Below, piece after piece: positions 7,755 to 15,149 of a stretch of DNA of 64,000 nucleotides. Position numbers and translations under genes: made by a program. The number at the start of each line of letters is the position of its first letter. Position 1 is the first letter of the stretch. The notes beneath the pieces were generated by a model, which searched no databases, had not been told where the DNA came from, and saw only the letters and a program-made list of their open reading frames with translations. This stretch comes from Streptomyces sulphureus DSM 40104 (lineage in GTDB: Bacteria; Actinomycetota; Actinomycetes; Streptomycetales; Streptomycetaceae), in contig NZ_KB905819.1 in the NCBI RefSeq assembly GCF_000381025.1, positions 1 to 64,000 of the forward strand. The letters are read 5' to 3'.

Positions 7755-8326
7755 TCGTCGGCCCCCTCGTCGTACGAAGAGGCGACGTCGACGGCCGACA
7801 CCCGGTAGCCGGTCTCCGTCTCGGCCGGGGCGCCGTCCTCGTAGGTCAGCAGCTCCCACACAGCCGGGTCGTCCTCGTCGTCCGCCAGCCACTCCAGCGA
7901 CAGGGACGAGCCCGACTCCCGCCGGACGAGCGCCTCGCAGTGCTGCTGTGCGGCCCGCCGGTTGGTGTAGGTGCCCAGCCGGATGCCCGACTCGTGCACG
8001 GCGAGGTAGACAGCCCGTCCGGCGCCGTCCTCCTCGGCCAGCTCGCGCAGCTCCTCCGAGAGGCCGCTCAGCACGCCGTTCATGTGCTCTTCCGCCTCAT
8101 CGACGGGACGGGGGATCACGGCTGCGTCGATGTGGTCGGCGGCGGAGCACAGGCCCTCGGCGCGGGCCTCGGCCGCGCGCTCGGGCGAGCCGATCAGCCC
8201 GGCGTCGTGCAGCCGCTCGGCCATCGCGTGGTACAGCTCGGACGGCTTCCGGCCCGTGCTGTTCCAGCCCAGTGCCGCAGCCGCGATCGTGTTCGCGACG
8301 GTGCGGATCTCCTGCTCGGCGCTCAC
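7751..8326 (-). CDS. phage-element hypothetical, possibly two-part
   Basis: 191 residues from GTG 8326. The N-terminal half is helical (AEQEIRTVANTIAAAALGWN, AERLHDAGLIGSPERAAEAR). The C-terminal half looks like a small beta-rich domain with RAVYLAVHESGIRLGTYTNR and AVWELLTYEDGAPAETETGY. The latter is reminiscent of short phage proteins that display sequence-derived input values, but I cannot assign a family. Acidic C-terminus. Overlaps neighbours by four bases. Confidence 0.65.
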   Translation of the reverse strand: MSAEQEIRTVANTIAAAALGWNSTGRKPSELYHAMAERLHDAGLIGSPERAAEARAEGLCSAADHIDAAVIPRPVDEAEEHMNGVLSGLSEELRELAEEDGAGRAVYLAVHESGIRLGTYTNRRAAQQHCEALVRRESGSSLSLEWLADDEDDPAVWELLTYEDGAPAETETGYRVSAVDVASSYDEGADE

Positions 8327-8706
8327 GCGGCAGCACCACCCTCGGCGGGCTGCCCCGGCATCGGACGCGGCACCGTCAGCTTGCGCAGGCTTTCCGCGAG
8401 CGCGCCGACCTGGGCGCCGTACACCGGGAGCGTCCCCTCGTCGGCGAACTGCGCGACCAGCGCGTCGGCGCGGGCGTCGCGCTCGTGCACGGCGTGCGAG
8501 TCCGGCCCCTGGTGCGCGGCGGCCTGCGACAGCTCTCCCAGGGCCGCCAGCTCGTCGGCGAGCCCCTCCGGGTCCTCGGCCGCGGCCTCCGCGAGGGACA
8601 GCAACACCGCGTGCAGGTAGTGCGAGACGTCGAGCTTGACCCCGGTAGGCGTCGAGTCCACATAGATGCGGAACGGACCCGTCACGGGCATGCGACTGCT
8701 GCTCAT
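8323..8706 (-). CDS. phage-element hypothetical protein
   Basis: 127 residues from ATG 8706. Opens with a strand-rich stretch (VTGPFRIYVDSTPTGVKLDV), then helices rich in Ala/Glu/Leu (AVLLSLAEAAAEDPEGLADE, ADALVAQFADEGTLPVYGAQ). No motif recognised. Starts one base inside the stop of the next upstream gene. Confidence 0.6.
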   Translation of the reverse strand: MSSSRMPVTGPFRIYVDSTPTGVKLDVSHYLHAVLLSLAEAAAEDPEGLADELAALGELSQAAAHQGPDSHAVHERDARADALVAQFADEGTLPVYGAQVGALAESLRKLTVPRPMPGQPAEGGAAA

Positions 8707-9074
8707 CAGCGCGCACCCCCCGAGACCAGGGCCGGAACGGGGTGGTGGGTGGCCTTGATGAGTGCGCGGACGTGCACGGGCACGTCGCGCCACCGGGTCG
8801 CGAGCCGGTGGGTGCGGTACGCGACTCCGACCGTGACGAACTCGCCCTCGGTCTCGGTCTCTCCCCCGATGACGTCCGCGTACCGGCTGAGTTCTTCCAG
8901 GGCGGACGGTCCGTGGAGGGTGCCCTCCAGCCGGGCGAAGTGCTGGCCAACGTCCCATGAGGCCATCGGCAGTTCGGGGTGCTCGCTGAGGAGCTGCACG
9001 AGCGCCATCGCGGGGCCGAGCTGCTGCCTCGGGTCCGTGACGAGGTCACCGTCTAGGTACGGGATCATGGACAC
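8706..9074 (-). CDS. phage-element hypothetical, first gene of the long operon
   Basis: 122 residues beginning MSMIPYLDGDLVTD; the ATG two codons later is an alternative. Likely alpha/beta: MALVQLLSEHPELPMASWDV, FVTVGVAYRTHRLATRWRDV. Short tandem-expressed proteins of this kind head the early operon in many Streptomyces elements. A gap of 94 bases separates it from the HTH gene upstream, so a promoter may lie in 9075-9168. Confidence 0.65.
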   Translation of the reverse strand: MSMIPYLDGDLVTDPRQQLGPAMALVQLLSEHPELPMASWDVGQHFARLEGTLHGPSALEELSRYADVIGGETETEGEFVTVGVAYRTHRLATRWRDVPVHVRALIKATHHPVPALVSGGAR

Positions 9075-9168
9075 AGGTCCACTCCTGTTCGTGAGTTCTG
9101 TGATGGGTGTGGGCTAGGGGCCGTTCGCCGGGTGCCAGCCGGGGGCGGCCCCGACCACTGAGGAGCGG

Positions 9169-9396
9169 TCAGGCGGCGGCGTCCGCGGCGGCGGTCTCAG
9201 AGATCCACGCCTTCACGCGCTCCAGTTCGAAGCGCCTGCCGCGGAACGGCGTCGGCTCGACGGGGCAGCCGCGCGAGACCCACTGGTTGACCGTCCAGTC
9301 CGAGACGCCGAAGTACGCCTCCACCTCGGACTGCTTCAGCAAGGGGGTAAGCCCTGCCTCGCGGAGGGCCGCCGTTCGGTCGGCGAGAGTGGCCAT
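9169..9396 (-). CDS. excisionase-like HTH DNA-binding protein
   Basis: 75 residues. Residues 18-65 are a MerR-like/excisionase helix-turn-helix: LLKQSEVEAYFGVSDWTVNQ, W, then wing FRGRRFELERVKAWI. Size and fold match Xis-type architectural factors that bend DNA at attachment sites and steer integrases. Two genes from the integrase and directly behind a TTCTAC-N7-GTAGAA palindrome, it is the best candidate for this element's own directionality factor. It could also be a small regulator. Confidence 0.75.
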   Translation of the reverse strand: MATLADRTAALREAGLTPLLKQSEVEAYFGVSDWTVNQWVSRGCPVEPTPFRGRRFELERVKAWISETAAADAAA

Positions 9397-9402
9397 TGGC
9401 CT

Positions 9403-9687
9403 TTACCTTTCTACTGTGTCGGTAGAAACTGCGGGCATGACGAAGAGGCGATGCATGGGCTGGTCGAGCACTTCGGCGATCAGCCAGGCCGTGCGTAGCC
9501 GCACTCGGTCGCCAGCGGACGCGCCGCGGCCGGCGACCTTGCCGACTGTGGCCGAGGAGATCCCTCTCCCGGTGGCGTCGACGACTCGTGTGCGGTCGGC
9601 GAGTGCCGGGCCGCTGAGTCCGGCCTGTCGCATGGCCTCGCGCAGGGGCTCACCTGCGCTCTTCCTGATCAGCTTGGTCACGATCAC
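9403..9687 (-). CDS. XRE-like small HTH regulator
   Basis: 94 residues, GTG or ATG start region MIVTKLIRKSAGEPLREAMR. Helices LREAMRQAGLSGPALADRTR and GISSATVGKVAGRGASAGDR fit a lambda-repressor-like HTH, and the C-terminus reads LFVMPAVSTDTVER. A set of near-identical small proteins with this layout occurs across Streptomyces elements. It faces away from the plus-strand repressor across a palindrome-bearing intergenic region, like a Cro/CI arrangement. Confidence 0.75.
   Translation of the reverse strand: MIVTKLIRKSAGEPLREAMRQAGLSGPALADRTRVVDATGRGISSATVGKVAGRGASAGDRVRLRTAWLIAEVLDQPMHRLFVMPAVSTDTVER
9409..9427. promoter_or_regulatory. operator-like palindrome, site 1
   Basis: TTCTAC-N7-GTAGAA perfect inverted repeat. 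It overlaps the 3' end of the small XRE gene and lies just upstream of the excisionase-like start at 9396, so it could repress that gene. Confidence 0.6.
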
Positions 9688-9730
9688 CTCTGCGTCGGTG
9701 CGGTAGTGCGCCGTTGGTGCACTGACACAT

Positions 9731-9749
9731 TTCTACAGTGGCAGTAGTA
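9731..9749. promoter_or_regulatory. operator-like palindrome, site 2
   Basis: TTCTAC-N7-GTAGTA, one mismatch from site 1 with identical spacing. Located 44 bases upstream of the small XRE gene's start, in the divergent control region. Confidence 0.6.
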
Positions 9750-9828
9750 GGTAGTCAAGGGGAGCGGCCCCGAGTCAGGCCGAGAGGGCCGAGGGTCCTG
9801 GTCACTAAAGCGACAAATCGAGCCAGCT

Positions 9829-9855
9829 TTCTACTTACACTTGTGGAAAGTAGAA
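9829..9855. promoter_or_regulatory. operator-like palindrome, site 3
   Basis: TTCTACTT-N11-AAGTAGAA, the same half-site with wider spacing, directly upstream of the plus-strand repressor start at 9877. It covers an in-frame TTG at 9841, which argues that translation starts at the later GTG. Confidence 0.6.
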
Positions 9856-9876
9856 GGTGAGCGGCATCCTTGCGGT

Positions 9877-10266
9877 GTGAACGCCGCCGCCCCCCCGCCC
9901 GAGACCGAAGACCTGTCCTCCCTGATCCAGTGGATCAAGGACACGACTCGCGACTCCTCCGACTCCGCCATCTCCCGCCGGATCGGCGTCTCGCCAGCGA
10001 CGGTCAACTCGTGGGTCCGCGGCACGCGGGGCGCGGGGCGCGGCCCCAACCGGGCGGCCCTCCAGCGTCTCGCCGCCGAGTACGCGATCCCCGAAGATCG
10101 AGTGTTCGCCGCCGCCGGCCGACGAACCCCCGGACCGCTCTCGCCCGACGCGAAGGAGCGTCTCCTCGCACTCTTCGAGGAGCTGACGGAAGAACAGCAG
10201 CGGATCAAGGAAATCGAGCTCAAGGCCCTTGCGGACGCCAATCGCCAGGCGGGCGACGTCAACTGA
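9877..10266 (+). CDS. XRE-family repressor (probable lysogeny regulator)
   Basis: 129 residues from GTG 9877, chosen because the in-frame TTG 36 bases earlier lies inside a palindrome. HTH at residues about 15-62: LIQWIKDTTRDSSDSAISRR, IGVSPATVNSWVRGTRG. The C-terminal half is a charged helix (KERLLALFEELTEEQQRIKE) suitable for dimerisation. It lacks a RecA-responsive peptidase domain, so induction would not be by self-cleavage. Divergent from the early operon and next to the integrase, it is the likely repressor of that operon. Confidence 0.8.
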   Translation: MNAAAPPPETEDLSSLIQWIKDTTRDSSDSAISRRIGVSPATVNSWVRGTRGAGRGPNRAALQRLAAEYAIPEDRVFAAAGRRTPGPLSPDAKERLLALFEELTEEQQRIKEIELKALADANRQAGDVN

Positions 10267-10414
10267 CTGGGCGTCACAAAGCGTGATTAGCGCAGCGGTA
10301 ACTCTTTACACTCTGTTCACAACTGATTGACCGCTGTACGATCACCCACATGCCGTTCCCCCTCCCCCCTGCGGCTTTTCAACTTCTGCCCGCCACACAG
10401 GACTTGGGGGCCTC

Positions 10415-10657
10415 ATGTGCATCCGAGTACGCCGCGCACCGTCCGTCACCAACCCCTGGGACGGACACAACACCATCACCATCCCCGCGGCGCTCGACGC
10501 AGCCCGAGCACTCATAGCAATACGGGCCGTCCTTCGCGAACTCGGCGTCTTGCAGCCCGAGTTCGGTGCAGTCTGCTGGTGCGGAGCACCCGTCACCGAC
10601 GAGGTCCGCATACCACTCCAGCGACGCACCCCAGAGGTGATGGCACATGGCACGTAG
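10415..10657 (+). CDS. possible small protein upstream of integrase
   Basis: 80 residues, ATG start. Middle segment is helical (ITIPAALDAARALIAIRAVL), then VCWCGAPVTDEVRIPLQRRT. Its 3' end overlaps the integrase start by 11 bases, which suggests coupling. No family recognised and composition is borderline, so it may be a chance frame within the integrase leader. Confidence 0.45.
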   Translation: MCIRVRRAPSVTNPWDGHNTITIPAALDAARALIAIRAVLRELGVLQPEFGAVCWCGAPVTDEVRIPLQRRTPEVMAHGT

Positions 10658-11942
10658 ACCCACCAACAACCCCCGACAGCTCAGGTCGAAGTCGTGCGGC
10701 TGTGCGCCGTGCATGGAGGCGTACCCGCCCGAGCAGCACGGCGAGCGCCGTAAGCGCCGCGACTGCATCGGCTCGTGGCAGGCCCGATACCGGGACGCTG
10801 ACGACAAGCAGAAGGCGAAGAACTTCCCCAGGAAGAAAGAGGCCGACGCGTTCCTCGACAAGGTCCGCGGTGCTGTCCGACAGGGAACGTACCTCGACCC
10901 GAAGCGCGGCGAGATCACGGTCGAAAAGTGGTGGGCCGAGTGGTGGCCGTCGCACGAGCCGTCACGCACCACGACGAAGAACCGCAAGCTGTCGTCTTGG
11001 ACGGTGCACATACAGCCCAAGTGGGGGCGGCGGAAGCTCAACAGCCTCACGTACCTTGAGCTTCAGACATGGGTCGCCCAAGAGCTGAAGGGGTACGCGA
11101 CGCAGACCAAGGTCCTGGAGCTGTTGAACATGCTCCTGCGGGACGCCGTACGCGATCAGCGGATCACGAACAACCCGTGCGCCGACGTCACCAAGACGGC
11201 GAGTCCGCCGACCAAGCACCCAGATGATTTGCGGCCTCCTACGCTGGAGCAGTACGCGCTGGTGAGGGCCCAACTACCGGTCTGGTACCGCCCGATCGTC
11301 GACTGGTTGGAGGACACGGGCTTGAGGTGGGGCGAGGCCATCGGCACCCGCCGAGCGTTCCTCGACCTGGCCACTGACACGGTCAAGGTGAGGGAAGTGG
11401 TCATCGACGACCGCGGCGTGCTGCGTCGGCAGGGCATCCCCAAGACCGTGGCGGGATTCCGCACGGTGCCGTTGACGCAGAAGGCGAAGAATGCAGCCCT
11501 GGCCATGGTGGACCGGCTCGACCCGGCGTACACGGTGACGGCCATCGAGGATGGCATGCACTCCGAAGAGCTGATCTTCCGAGGGCCGCTCGCCGGAACG
11601 ACCAAGACGGTCAACGGCCGGGCGGTCGAGGTCGAGGGTGTGCTGAGCAGGAACAACTTCCGACGGGTGTGGGTTCCTGCCATCCAAGAGGCCGGCATCG
11701 CGCGTGAGGTGAAGAACCCCGAGACCGGCCGCAAGGAGTGGTGGCCGAGGGTCTCGGATTACCGGGACGCGTACGCCTCGCGGTTGCACGCGCAAGGGCT
11801 GTCCGAGGTCGACGTGCAGTACATCCTCGGGCACGACCGCGGCGGCAAGGTCACGTGGCTGTACACCCACCGCGGCGAGGAAGCTGTCGAGAACGCTCGC
11901 AAGGCACTCGCCGGTGGCCGCCACCTGCGGGCCGTCTCATGA
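10647..11942 (+). CDS. int: tyrosine site-specific integrase
   Basis: 431 residues. The first 70 residues carry the CGCAPC / RYRDADDKQK arm-binding region. About 75-165 is a SAM-like core-binding domain (TYLELQTWVAQELKGYATQT). The catalytic domain follows: Arg in DTGLRWGEAIGTRR, a beta-hairpin region after it, box II SDYRDAYASRLHAQG, LGHDRGGK, and the nucleophile Tyr in WLYTHRGEE. The first His of the usual HxxR is Ser here (SDYR). It reads toward the tRNA fragment about 170 bases downstream, the standard place for attP, and would carry out integration into and excision from the tRNA 3' end. Confidence 0.9.
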   Translation: MARRPTNNPRQLRSKSCGCAPCMEAYPPEQHGERRKRRDCIGSWQARYRDADDKQKAKNFPRKKEADAFLDKVRGAVRQGTYLDPKRGEITVEKWWAEWWPSHEPSRTTTKNRKLSSWTVHIQPKWGRRKLNSLTYLELQTWVAQELKGYATQTKVLELLNMLLRDAVRDQRITNNPCADVTKTASPPTKHPDDLRPPTLEQYALVRAQLPVWYRPIVDWLEDTGLRWGEAIGTRRAFLDLATDTVKVREVVIDDRGVLRRQGIPKTVAGFRTVPLTQKAKNAALAMVDRLDPAYTVTAIEDGMHSEELIFRGPLAGTTKTVNGRAVEVEGVLSRNNFRRVWVPAIQEAGIAREVKNPETGRKEWWPRVSDYRDAYASRLHAQGLSEVDVQYILGHDRGGKVTWLYTHRGEEAVENARKALAGGRHLRAVS

Positions 11943-12111
11943 GGCCGGGAAGGGACAGAGTCCACATGGAGTCCACAAACCCCCCTCGGCGTCCCTCGCT
12001 GCCCCTCTTTTTCTCTCGGTAAGAGCAGATGTTGATCAAGAGGGCTGCCGCTGACCAGCACTCGGAACGCCTCGGAGTGGCTCGGCGAAACTCGCCGGGC
12101 GGTACATCTGA

Positions 12112-12155
12112 CTTTGCATGGCAGATGTCAGGGGTTCGACTCCCCTAGGCTCCAC
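12112..12155 (+). other. tRNA 3' fragment, right attachment site (probable tRNA-Ala(UGC))
   Basis: The stretch reads as an anticodon loop TTTGCAT, variable region, a T arm AGGGG-TTCGACT-CCCCT and the acceptor 3' strand AGGCTCCA. Upstream sequence does not supply D arm or 5' acceptor, so the tRNA is incomplete. The loop would give anticodon TGC (Ala), and the 3' half agrees with actinomycete tRNA-Ala(UGC) as I know it. Position between the integrase and unrelated chromosomal genes identifies it as the duplicated att core; the full tRNA should lie at the other end of the element. Confidence 0.75.
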
Positions 12156-12160
12156 ACCGG

Positions 12161-12202
12161 AAGAGCCCCTCGGTCTGCGGGAACGCAGGTCGAGGGGCTC
12201 TT
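12161..12202. terminator. strong bidirectional hairpin terminator
   Basis: Perfect 12-bp inverted repeat AAGAGCCCCTCG / CGAGGGGCTCTT with an 18-base loop. It is just downstream of the tRNA fragment and would originally have terminated the tRNA transcript. It also faces the end of the malonate operon. Confidence 0.75.
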
Positions 12203-12285
12203 TGCGCTCGTCGCGGCGCCGCCGTCCCGGAGTGCCGGATGCTTCCGCGACTCGGTGAACGGTACGGAGGGCACGGCCCGCGGGA

Positions 12286-13050
12286 TCAGCCGCCGACGAC
12301 CGCGCGGAGCGTCACGTACAGCAGCGACGGGCCGAGGAGGCAGCCGATGCCCGTGTAGAAGGTGGCCGTCATGGCGCCGTAGGGGACCAGGCGCTTGTCG
12401 GTGGCCGCCAGGCCGCCGGCCACCCCCGAGGTGGTGCCCAGCAGGCCGCCGAAGGCCATCGCCGACTTCGGGTTGTTCAGGCCGATGAGCGGGGCGATCA
12501 GTGGCGTTCCGACCATCACCACCACGGACTTCACCAGTCCCGCGGCGACGGACAGCGCTATCACGTCCGAGCTCGCCCCCACTGCCGTACCGGTCACGGG
12601 GCCGACGATGTAGGTGGCGGCCCCGGAGCCGATCGTCGCCAGGGACGCGGCGTCCGTGTAGCCGAAGAGGGCGGCGATGACCACGCCGACGACGAACGAG
12701 AGCACCACGCCCAGCACGATCGACAGCGCGCCGGAGAGTCCGGCCCGCTTGATCTCCTTGAGGTCGACGCCGTACGCGGTGGAGACGATGGCGAAGTCCC
12801 GCAGCATCGCGCCGCCCATCAGGCCGAGCCCGGAGAAGACGGCGAAGTCGGCGATCCCTTTCTCGCCGCCCGTCACGGTGCCGCCCCAGTAGGCGAGTAC
12901 CAGGCCGAGCAGGATGGCGACGGCGGAGCCGTGCAGACGACCGCGGCTCAGCTTCTTCGACAGCCAACCGGAGACCAGCATCAGGCCGCCGACGAGTGCG
13001 AAGGCCACGACCAGGTCGTTCTCCTCGAAGACGGAGACGAGCGTGTCCAC
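12286..13050 (-). CDS. madM: malonate transporter subunit MadM
   Basis: 254 residues, GTG start one base after madL's stop. Highly hydrophobic with about eight or nine membrane helices and characteristic loops FGGLLGTTSGVAGGLAATDK and IGSGAATYIVGPVTGT. This matches the larger subunit of the two-part MadL/MadM malonate carrier, known from Malonomonas rubra as a sodium-coupled symporter. It is last in the madL-madM pair and downstream of the malonyl-CoA genes, so it supplies malonate to MatB. Confidence 0.88.
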   Translation of the reverse strand: MDTLVSVFEENDLVVAFALVGGLMLVSGWLSKKLSRGRLHGSAVAILLGLVLAYWGGTVTGGEKGIADFAVFSGLGLMGGAMLRDFAIVSTAYGVDLKEIKRAGLSGALSIVLGVVLSFVVGVVIAALFGYTDAASLATIGSGAATYIVGPVTGTAVGASSDVIALSVAAGLVKSVVVMVGTPLIAPLIGLNNPKSAMAFGGLLGTTSGVAGGLAATDKRLVPYGAMTATFYTGIGCLLGPSLLYVTLRAVVGG

Positions 13051-13051
13051 C

Positions 13052-13453
13052 TCAGACCTCCTGCTTCTCGTCGGCGTCCTGCGGCGGCAGCGGCTCGGCC
13101 GGGCTGCCTATTCGCGCCAGTACCGGTACGAGCGCCGCTCCGGCCACGACGGCGCCGAGCCCGGCGAGGATCGCCATCGGCCCGCCGGCGATCGCGCCGG
13201 CCACGTCCTGGGTTGCGGCCATGGCGACGACGATCGGGATGTACATCGCCGACCAGAAGAGCACCCCCTGCTCGGTCGGCTCGGGGAACTTGCCTCTGCC
13301 GCGGAGCCAGTGGGAGACGAGCACCAGCATGATCATGGCGAAGCCGACTCCGCCCACGTTGGCGTCGACCCCGACGGCGATACCGAGCACTTCGCCGACG
13401 AGCGTGCCCGCCAGCATGCACACCGCGAGCGCTGCCACTCCATAGAGAACCAT
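13052..13453 (-). CDS. madL: malonate transporter subunit MadL
   Basis: 133 residues starting MVLYGVAALAVCMLAG at ATG 13453, the usual MadL start. Four membrane helices; conserved DANVGGVGFAMIMLVLVSHW and GVLFWSAMYIPIVVAMAATQ. The C-terminal tail is charged and cytoplasmic (ADEKQEV). MadL and MadM act together as the malonate carrier. A 160-base gap separates it from matB, but the strand and function fit one transcription unit. Confidence 0.88.
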   Translation of the reverse strand: MVLYGVAALAVCMLAGTLVGEVLGIAVGVDANVGGVGFAMIMLVLVSHWLRGRGKFPEPTEQGVLFWSAMYIPIVVAMAATQDVAGAIAGGPMAILAGLGAVVAGAALVPVLARIGSPAEPLPPQDADEKQEV

Positions 13454-13613
13454 CGTCTTCTCCACACTGAGAGACTTCAGAGGATGAGGGCCCACGAGGC
13501 CCGGTTCTGCTTGTTCTTCGCCTCGCTCGCGTCTCCCTCGTGGGGGCGTGAGCGGTGTCCTGCTGTCCGTGGGGAGGTCGCGTCCCCGACGTCGTGCCGT
13601 TCCGCTCGCCGGG

Positions 13614-15149
13614 TCAGGTGTCCGCAGGGGACGCCGGGGGCGTGAACAGGGATTCGTAGCGCTTGCGCAGTTCGGCCTTCTGCACCTTGCCCATGACGTT
13701 GCGCGGCAGTGCTTCGACGACGCGTACCGCCCGCGGATGCTTGAACCGCGCCAGGTCGCCGGCGACGAACTCGCGAAGTTCCTCGGCGGCGGGCTGCGCA
13801 CCGGGCGTGGGGACGACGACGGCGACGACCGTCTCGCCGAAGTCCGGGTGGGGCACGCCGATCACGGCGGACTCCACCACCTCGGGATGGGCGTCGAGCA
13901 ACTCCTCGATCTCCTTGGGGTAGACGTTGTATCCCCCGGTGATCACCAGGTCCTTGCCGCGGCCGACGAGGCACAGGTAGCCGTCCTCGTCGATGCGGCC
14001 GAGGTCGCCGGTGACGAAGAAGCCGTCCGCGCGGAACTCGGCGGCGGTCTTCTCGGGGAGGCGCCAGTAACCGGTGAAGACGTTCGGGCCGCGGACCTCG
14101 ATGCTGCCCACTTCGCCGTCGGGCAGCGGCTCTCCGCTCTCGGCGTCCACCACGCGGATCTCCGTGCCGGGGAGCGGCTTGCCGACGGTGCCGGGCTTGC
14201 GCGGCCCGCCCTCGTACGGGTTGGTGGTGTTCATTCCCGTCTCGGTCATGCCGTACCGCTCGAGGATCGCGTGGCCGGTACGGGTCGCGAAGCTCTCGTG
14301 GTCGCCGGCGAGGAGGGGCGCGGAACCGGAGACGAAGAGCCGCATTCCGGCGCAGGTCTCCGCGGTGAGCCCCGGGTGCTTGAGCAGACGGGTGTAGAAG
14401 GTGGGTACGCCCATCAGCACCGTGGCCCGGGGCAGCAGGTCGACGATCGCGTCGGCGTCGAACTTCGGCAGGTAGTGCAGGGAGGCACCGGCCGTGAGGG
14501 CCATGTTCGCGGCGACGAAGAGCCCGTGGATGTGGAAGATCGGCAGGGCGTGGATGAGGCGGTCGTCGGCGGTGAACCGCCAGGAGTCGAGCAGCGCACG
14601 GCAGTTGGCGGCGAGGTTGCCGTGGGTGAGCACGGCTCCCTTGGAGCGCCCGGTGGTGCCCGAGGTGTAGAGGATCGCTGCGGGGTCGTCGGCCGATGCC
14701 TCGTACGTCTCCGTACGGCGGGCGTCGTCGTCGAGGAGGCTGCCGTCGCCGGAGACGCCCAGTGTCTCGATGACGAGGCCCTCTTGTGCACGCCGGGTGT
14801 GCTCCGTCTCGCGCTCCGGGGCGCACACCAGCACGCGGGGTTGGGCGTCGCCGAGGAAGTACCCGGTCTCGTTGCCGGTGTAAGCGGTGTTGAGGGGCAG
14901 GAAGACACCGCCCACCTGCAGGGTGGCCAGATACAGTGCGATCGCCTCCGGCGACTTGTGCACCTGGGCCGCGACTCGGTCCCCCGGCGCGACGCCGTCG
15001 GCGACGAGTCGGGCCGCTATGCGCTGGACCGTCTCCGCGGTCTTGCGGTAGGTGACGCCCCGCCCGTCGGGCAGCTCGAAGAGTGCCTTGTCCGGCCGCC
15101 GTTCCGCCTGTTCGACGAAGGACCGGTGGATGGTGGTGAAGGGTGACAT
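13614..15149 (-). CDS. matB: malonyl-CoA synthetase MatB
   Basis: 511 residues, usual length for MatB. It is an acyl-adenylate enzyme: P-loop ILYTSGTTGRSKGAVLTHGN, A5 motif ERYGMTETGMNT, A7 TGDLGRIDEDGYLCLVGRGK, and the catalytic C-terminal Lys in LPRNVMGKVQKAELRK. MatB converts malonate, CoA and ATP to malonyl-CoA plus AMP. Its start overlaps the matA stop by one base (TGATG). In actinomycetes this malonyl-CoA can feed both catabolism and polyketide synthesis. Confidence 0.92.
   Translation of the reverse strand: MSPFTTIHRSFVEQAERRPDKALFELPDGRGVTYRKTAETVQRIAARLVADGVAPGDRVAAQVHKSPEAIALYLATLQVGGVFLPLNTAYTGNETGYFLGDAQPRVLVCAPERETEHTRRAQEGLVIETLGVSGDGSLLDDDARRTETYEASADDPAAILYTSGTTGRSKGAVLTHGNLAANCRALLDSWRFTADDRLIHALPIFHIHGLFVAANMALTAGASLHYLPKFDADAIVDLLPRATVLMGVPTFYTRLLKHPGLTAETCAGMRLFVSGSAPLLAGDHESFATRTGHAILERYGMTETGMNTTNPYEGGPRKPGTVGKPLPGTEIRVVDAESGEPLPDGEVGSIEVRGPNVFTGYWRLPEKTAAEFRADGFFVTGDLGRIDEDGYLCLVGRGKDLVITGGYNVYPKEIEELLDAHPEVVESAVIGVPHPDFGETVVAVVVPTPGAQPAAEELREFVAGDLARFKHPRAVRVVEALPRNVMGKVQKAELRKRYESLFTPPASPADT

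Larger units (their letters stand above)
1..12155. mobile_element. right part of an integrated phage-like element
   Basis: About 27 short genes with phage-type content (RuvC-like resolvase, DEDDh exonuclease, PD-(D/E)XK nuclease, gp3-like protein, HTH repressors, tyrosine integrase) end at a tRNA 3' fragment at 12112-12155. Beyond that point the genes are ordinary chromosomal metabolism. Nearly all minus-strand genes overlap the next by 1-4 bases, typical of a phage early or replication operon. The left end is outside the window, and with it the intact tRNA and any packaging or transfer genes. Phage and conjugative element therefore cannot be told apart here. Confidence 0.85.

Noticed and set aside
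12050..12155. A complete tRNA gene at the element boundary
   Set aside because: No D arm or 5' acceptor complementary to AGGCTCC is present upstream; only the 3' half is there.
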